Notes under the pieces: generated by a model
Databases searched by the model: none
Told to the model about the DNA's origin: nothing
What the model saw: only the letters and a program-made list of their open reading frames with translations
Shown here: piece after piece, positions 5,625-7,456 of the stretch
How positions within the stretch are numbered: the stretch's first letter is position 1
How the letters are laid out: the number at the start of each line of letters is the position of its first letter
Assembly: GCA_003242115.1 (NCBI GenBank)
Contig: QBMP01000220.1
Coordinates: 1-7,456 of the forward strand
Reading direction: 5' to 3'
Origin: Phormidesmis priestleyi
GTDB taxonomy: Bacteria > Cyanobacteriota > Cyanobacteriia > Phormidesmidales > Phormidesmidaceae
Length of the DNA: 7,456 nucleotides
Translations under genes and position numbers: made by a program

Positions 5625-6214
5625 ATTCGGATCTCTCTAATGATTGGGAGCAGCGATCGGCAACACTCTGCGCAATTGTTGGCCTCGTCGCAAACCACCG
5701 CTACATCCCTTAGGGCGTAAACGGGGCTTCCGCAATTCCTAAAGCCAAGATTTGCTGTGTGATAGCTGCCGTTTACAAGTACAGCGGAATATCCCGCTTG
5801 ATCACATGTTGGCTCTAACGACACTACTCCGCCGAATGAAATGAAATATTGCGTGCCATCAGCACCGGCACCTGAAATTACGCCACTTTCGCAGGCGGCA
5901 AGATTAAGCGGGTTAAGCGCAGTTTCAGGGGTGCCATTAGGACGCACCTCACAGGTAACCTCACAGGTAACCGTAAAATTTCTCAGCGAATAGAAAGGAC
6001 TACCACAGGAATGATACGGAAACCCTTGGTCATACCAAATACCGTTAATCTTGAATACTGACATCCAGCTTATTGCGCAGTTTGGCAAAACTTCTAGAGT
6101 GCCGACCCAGTTAAAGCTGTACGGTGTCCCGTTCGTGGCATATCCAGAGAGCATCCCACCTCTCTCACACGTGTAGCGGTTTCCTTGTGGGCTGATTACA
6201 TAATCAGTAGTCAT
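5621..6214 (-). CDS. Cysteine-rich protein made of two copies of one domain
   Basis: This 197-residue protein consists of two homologous halves. Cysteines fall at 16, 46, 70 and 84 in the first and 108, 137, 161 and 175 in the second, so spacings are 30-24-14 and 29-24-14. The third cysteine of each lies in a nearly identical motif, CGSPFYSLR against CGSPVYALR. Both halves are beta-like with many Gly, Tyr and Trp. The C-terminus has another cluster (CAECC, 181-185), giving 12 cysteines in all. The conserved spacing suggests disulfides or metal binding, which would fit an exposed structural protein, yet no signal peptide is visible. The ATG at 6212-6214 overlaps the upstream gene by 11 bases and its stop overlaps the fibre gene's start, so it is likely made in step with the fibre protein and may bind it. 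Family not recognised. Confidence 0.85.
   Translation of the reverse strand: MTTDYVISPQGNRYTCERGGMLSGYATNGTPYSFNWVGTLEVLPNCAISWMSVFKINGIWYDQGFPYHSCGSPFYSLRNFTVTCEVTCEVRPNGTPETALNPLNLAACESGVISGAGADGTQYFISFGGVVSLEPTCDQAGYSAVLVNGSYHTANLGFRNCGSPVYALRDVAVVCDEANNCAECCRSLLPIIREIRI
5946..5969. repeat. 12-bp exact tandem duplication inside the cysteine-rich gene
   Basis: ACCTCACAGGTA occurs twice back to back (5946-5957 and 5958-5969). It encodes the repeated VTCE in VTCEVTCEV at the end of the first cysteine domain and adds a cysteine (residue 88) with no counterpart in the second domain. It looks like a recent in-frame slippage event. Confidence 0.9.
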
Positions 6215-6545
6215 TGGCGCTGATGGCCGTATTAGATATTTTGTGTAGATTCACGTTTAGCTGGTTTTGTACGACAGAGATAAAAGAGCCGGAGCCATCA
6301 TCTCTCTGGGTAATAGAGTCAAAGCCACGCTCAACCGTAATTGATTGGTCTGAGTTCGTATCGAAACCCATTTGAGTAAGAGCGCTTTTGGCCTTGAGCA
6401 CGATCGCAGCTAGCAACGACTCAGCGGTGTTTGATGCGGAAGCCGTGAGGCCAACACTAGCCAGATCAGCTTTATTTATTGTGATTGTCGTGGCTGACTG
6501 AGTAGCGCCCGCTCCAAATATGTCAATAATCGTTGGTTCAGCCAT
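6204..6545 (-). CDS. Hypothetical 113-residue protein, first gene of the - strand operon
   Basis: The ATG at 6543-6545 opens the operon only about 75 bases from the attachment site; upstream is an A/T-rich run without a clear Shine-Dalgarno. The protein starts MAEPTIIDIFGAGATQSATT, rich in Gly, Ala, Thr and Ser, then has an amphipathic helix (NTAESLLAAIVLKAKSAL, about 39-56) and a C-terminal half likely to be beta (SITVERGFDSI, FISVVQNQLNVNLH). It lacks cysteine, membrane segments and a signal peptide. Gly/Thr-rich small proteins with one helix and strands are common among particle subunits, and the first position in the operon suggests high expression, but no family is recognised and a structural role is inference. 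Its end overlaps the cysteine-rich gene by 11 bases. Confidence 0.82.
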   Translation of the reverse strand: MAEPTIIDIFGAGATQSATTITINKADLASVGLTASASNTAESLLAAIVLKAKSALTQMGFDTNSDQSITVERGFDSITQRDDGSGSFISVVQNQLNVNLHKISNTAISANDY

Positions 6546-6564
6546 ATCAAAAAAACTTTACAGA

Positions 6565-6593
6565 ACTCTAAAAGGATGCCCGCAATAGTACAA
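6565..6593 (-). promoter_or_regulatory. Possible promoter of the - strand operon
   Basis: Read on the - strand, TTGTAC (6593-6588) and TAGAGT (6570-6565) are separated by exactly 17 bases and resemble sigma-70 -35 and -10 boxes at 3 and 4 of 6 positions. This would start transcription near 6558 with a leader of about 12 bases. Other A/T-rich hexamers nearby could serve instead, so the assignment is tentative. Confidence 0.3.
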
Positions 6594-6620
6594 AAAGGTT
6601 AAAACTTCCTGTATATATGA

Positions 6621-6665
6621 GCTTTGGGGTAGTAGGGGTCGTGGGTTCAAATCCCGCCGCTCCGA
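6621..6665 (+). other. 3' fragment of a tRNA-Pro(UGG) gene; probable attachment site and element boundary
   Basis: From 6623 the sequence reads as the second half of a tRNA: anticodon loop TTTGGGG (anticodon TGG, Pro), 3' side of the anticodon stem TAGTA (6630-6634), variable loop GGGGTC, T-stem GTGGG (6641-6645), loop TTCAAAT, stem CCCGC (6653-6657), acceptor 3' strand CGCTCCG and discriminator A at 6665. A C1-G72 type acceptor with A73 is typical of tRNA-Pro. The bases before it (TATGAGC) do not complete the anticodon stem, and no D-arm or 5' acceptor strand precedes it, so it cannot be a working tRNA. Elements integrating by tyrosine recombinase into tRNA genes leave such a displaced 3' copy at their distal end. 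That places the element to the left and the original downstream DNA to the right. Confidence 0.8.
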
Positions 6666-6687
6666 TTCAGCTAGACATTTGCAATTG

Positions 6688-6738
6688 AAGGCTCGTAGGT
6701 ATTCTCCAATAATAAATACCTACGAGCCTTTTGCTTTT
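6688..6738 (+). terminator. Strong intrinsic terminator downstream of the tRNA fragment
   Basis: AAGGCTCGTAGGTATT (6688-6703) pairs perfectly with AATACCTACGAGCCTT (6715-6730) across an 11-base loop, and the 3' arm runs into TTTTGCTTTT. This is a 16-bp stem with a U-rich tail. It is probably the original terminator of the disrupted tRNA-Pro gene, now separated from its promoter by the element. Confidence 0.9.
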
Positions 6739-6766
6739 ATGAAGTGTTACGAGTGGTTAGTCGTCT

Positions 6767-6816
6767 CTAAGAAAATAATGCTTTGTTAAAATTTCTAGCC
6801 ATATGGCTTTTCTTAG
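6767..6816. repeat. Nested inverted repeats in the leader of the 190-residue gene
   Basis: CTAAGAAAA (6767-6775) is the exact reverse complement of TTTTCTTAG (6808-6816), and a perfect 12-base palindrome AGCCATATGGCT (6797-6808) adjoins the right arm. They lie 34-83 bases upstream of the start codon, so they could be an operator or a leader RNA structure. A TAAAAT hexamer at 6787-6792 could be a -10 box within them, but no convincing -35 box is spaced correctly. Confidence 0.5.
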
Positions 6817-6849
6817 GGTTTTATGTGCGTTTGGCGATGAGGAGAAGTA

Positions 6850-7422
6850 ATGGCCGCTAGTAATAGGATTTGGCAGAATATAGGCATTTGTGTACTTGCT
6901 GTCACTGTCATTGGTTCAATAGTTAGAGCTTTGTTTATTGGACTCAATCAGGCACCTTGGGCTTTTATTACAGTGTTGGCAGCGCTGCTAGGTACATTAA
7001 TCACAGTTGCAGCCAATCTACGAATACAGAATCGTAATGCTCAAGCTCCCATGAAAGCTGAGATATATGACAAGCTGATCAAATATATATTTGATGCAAC
7101 CCTTCCAACTCCAGGTCGTGAGCTTGTATCCAAAGAGTCATTAGCAAATACTCAAGCCGAGATTACTCCTGAACTAATTCTATGGGGATCTGATGATGTA
7201 CTGAAACTCTTCATGGAATTTCGGCAAGCAGGCTTTACCCAGACAGAACGTCCAAAAATAAAAGCTTCAGAAGACCTAATTCTGCTACTCGGTCAGATAC
7301 TTGTAGCGATCCGGAAAGACCTTGGTTACGAAAATCAGAAGATAAGCGAATTGTCGATACTAAGAACTTTTATTAGCGATTCGACACTAAGTGCCTATAA
7401 ACTCACGGTTCGCTCAAAATAG
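6850..7422 (+). CDS. Two-helix membrane protein of unknown function (flanking gene)
   Basis: This encodes 190 residues from an ATG preceded by GAGGAG (6839-6844) at 5 bases, the best Shine-Dalgarno in the window. Two hydrophobic segments, about 8-32 and 36-57, form a hairpin with a short loop (GLNQAPWAF). The remaining 130 residues are soluble, probably cytoplasmic, and mainly helical. Notable stretches are MKAEIYDKLIKYIFDAT (68-84) and an acidic/aromatic segment ending in LLLGQILVAIRKDLGYENQKI. No catalytic motif is visible. Codon use is AT-richer than in the genes left of the tRNA fragment, in line with its being host DNA outside the element. I do not recognise a named family; it could be a small membrane sensor or a defence-type accessory protein, but nothing in the sequence settles this. 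Confidence 0.85.
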   Translation: MAASNRIWQNIGICVLAVTVIGSIVRALFIGLNQAPWAFITVLAALLGTLITVAANLRIQNRNAQAPMKAEIYDKLIKYIFDATLPTPGRELVSKESLANTQAEITPELILWGSDDVLKLFMEFRQAGFTQTERPKIKASEDLILLLGQILVAIRKDLGYENQKISELSILRTFISDSTLSAYKLTVRSK

Positions 7423-7456
7423 ATGAAGAAAGGAAAAATTATCCAGTCAGGGCGAG
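7423..7456 (+). CDS. Possible start of another gene (truncated by window edge)
   Basis: An ATG directly abuts the stop of the 190-residue gene (TAGATG) and remains open to the window edge, reading MKKGKIIQSGR. The abutting arrangement suggests a coupled downstream gene, but only 11 codons are visible and no function can be given. Confidence 0.3.
   Translation, partial: MKKGKIIQSGR

Noticed and set aside
6546..6665. Group I intron in a tRNA gene, with 6621-6665 as the 3' exon
   Set aside because: Cyanobacterial tRNA introns do interrupt anticodon loops, so the exon break position fits. However, the upstream 120 bases hold the start of a - strand gene and show no intron core, and no 5' exon with a matching acceptor strand and D-arm is present upstream.

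Overview
The window is most likely from a cyanobacterium. It holds four perfect copies of GCGATCGC (HIP1, the octamer over-represented in many cyanobacterial genomes), at 1739, 2274, 4246 and 5127. Few of its genes have strong Shine-Dalgarno sequences, which is also common in that group. The main content looks like the right-hand end of an integrated mobile element. Its boundary is at about 6621-6665, where the 3' portion of a tRNA-Pro(UGG) gene (anticodon loop to discriminator base) stands alone without its 5' half, followed by a strong intrinsic terminator at 6688-6738. This is what a tRNA-integrating element leaves at its distal end. On that reading everything left of about 6621 is element and everything right of about 6666 is host DNA. 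No integrase lies in the window.

Left arm (2-1813, + strand, GC-rich, codons often ending in C): three tightly packed genes. They encode the C-terminal end of a one-helix membrane protein, a 125-residue protein with three predicted helices, and a 408-residue membrane-anchored P-loop ATPase with a Walker A motif, a Walker B motif and a probable C-terminal winged helix. The architecture resembles DNA-pumping ATPases of the FtsK/HerA/coupling-protein kind.

Central and right arm (1985-6545, - strand): a long convergent gene run that starts just inside the attachment site. In transcription order it encodes a 113-residue protein, a 197-residue cysteine-rich protein built from two copies of one domain, a 619-residue coiled-coil fibre-like protein with tandem 14-residue repeats, a 75-residue protein, a 136-residue protein, a 132-residue protein and a 111-residue protein with one membrane helix and a coiled coil. 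Most junctions overlap, abut or are only a few bases apart, so these look like one translationally coupled unit. I recognise none of them as a named family. A small excisionase-type helix-turn-helix gene (3637-3768, + strand) is embedded in the opposite orientation between the fibre gene and the 75-residue gene, next to a 12-bp perfect inverted repeat. A second structured region, a 42-bp imperfect tandem duplication overlaid by a 13-bp inverted repeat, follows the 75-residue gene.

Right flank (6666-7456, + strand, AT-richer): terminator, a leader with palindromes, a 190-residue two-helix membrane protein with a good Shine-Dalgarno, and possibly the start of another gene.

Overall hypothesis (inference): an undescribed cyanobacterial integrative element whose - strand operon encodes an extracellular or particle-like assembly (small structural proteins, a cysteine-stabilised protein and a long fibre), and whose + strand arm encodes a membrane DNA-translocation module. 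A tailless or filamentous provirus and a conjugative element are the two main readings. The sequence alone does not decide between them.
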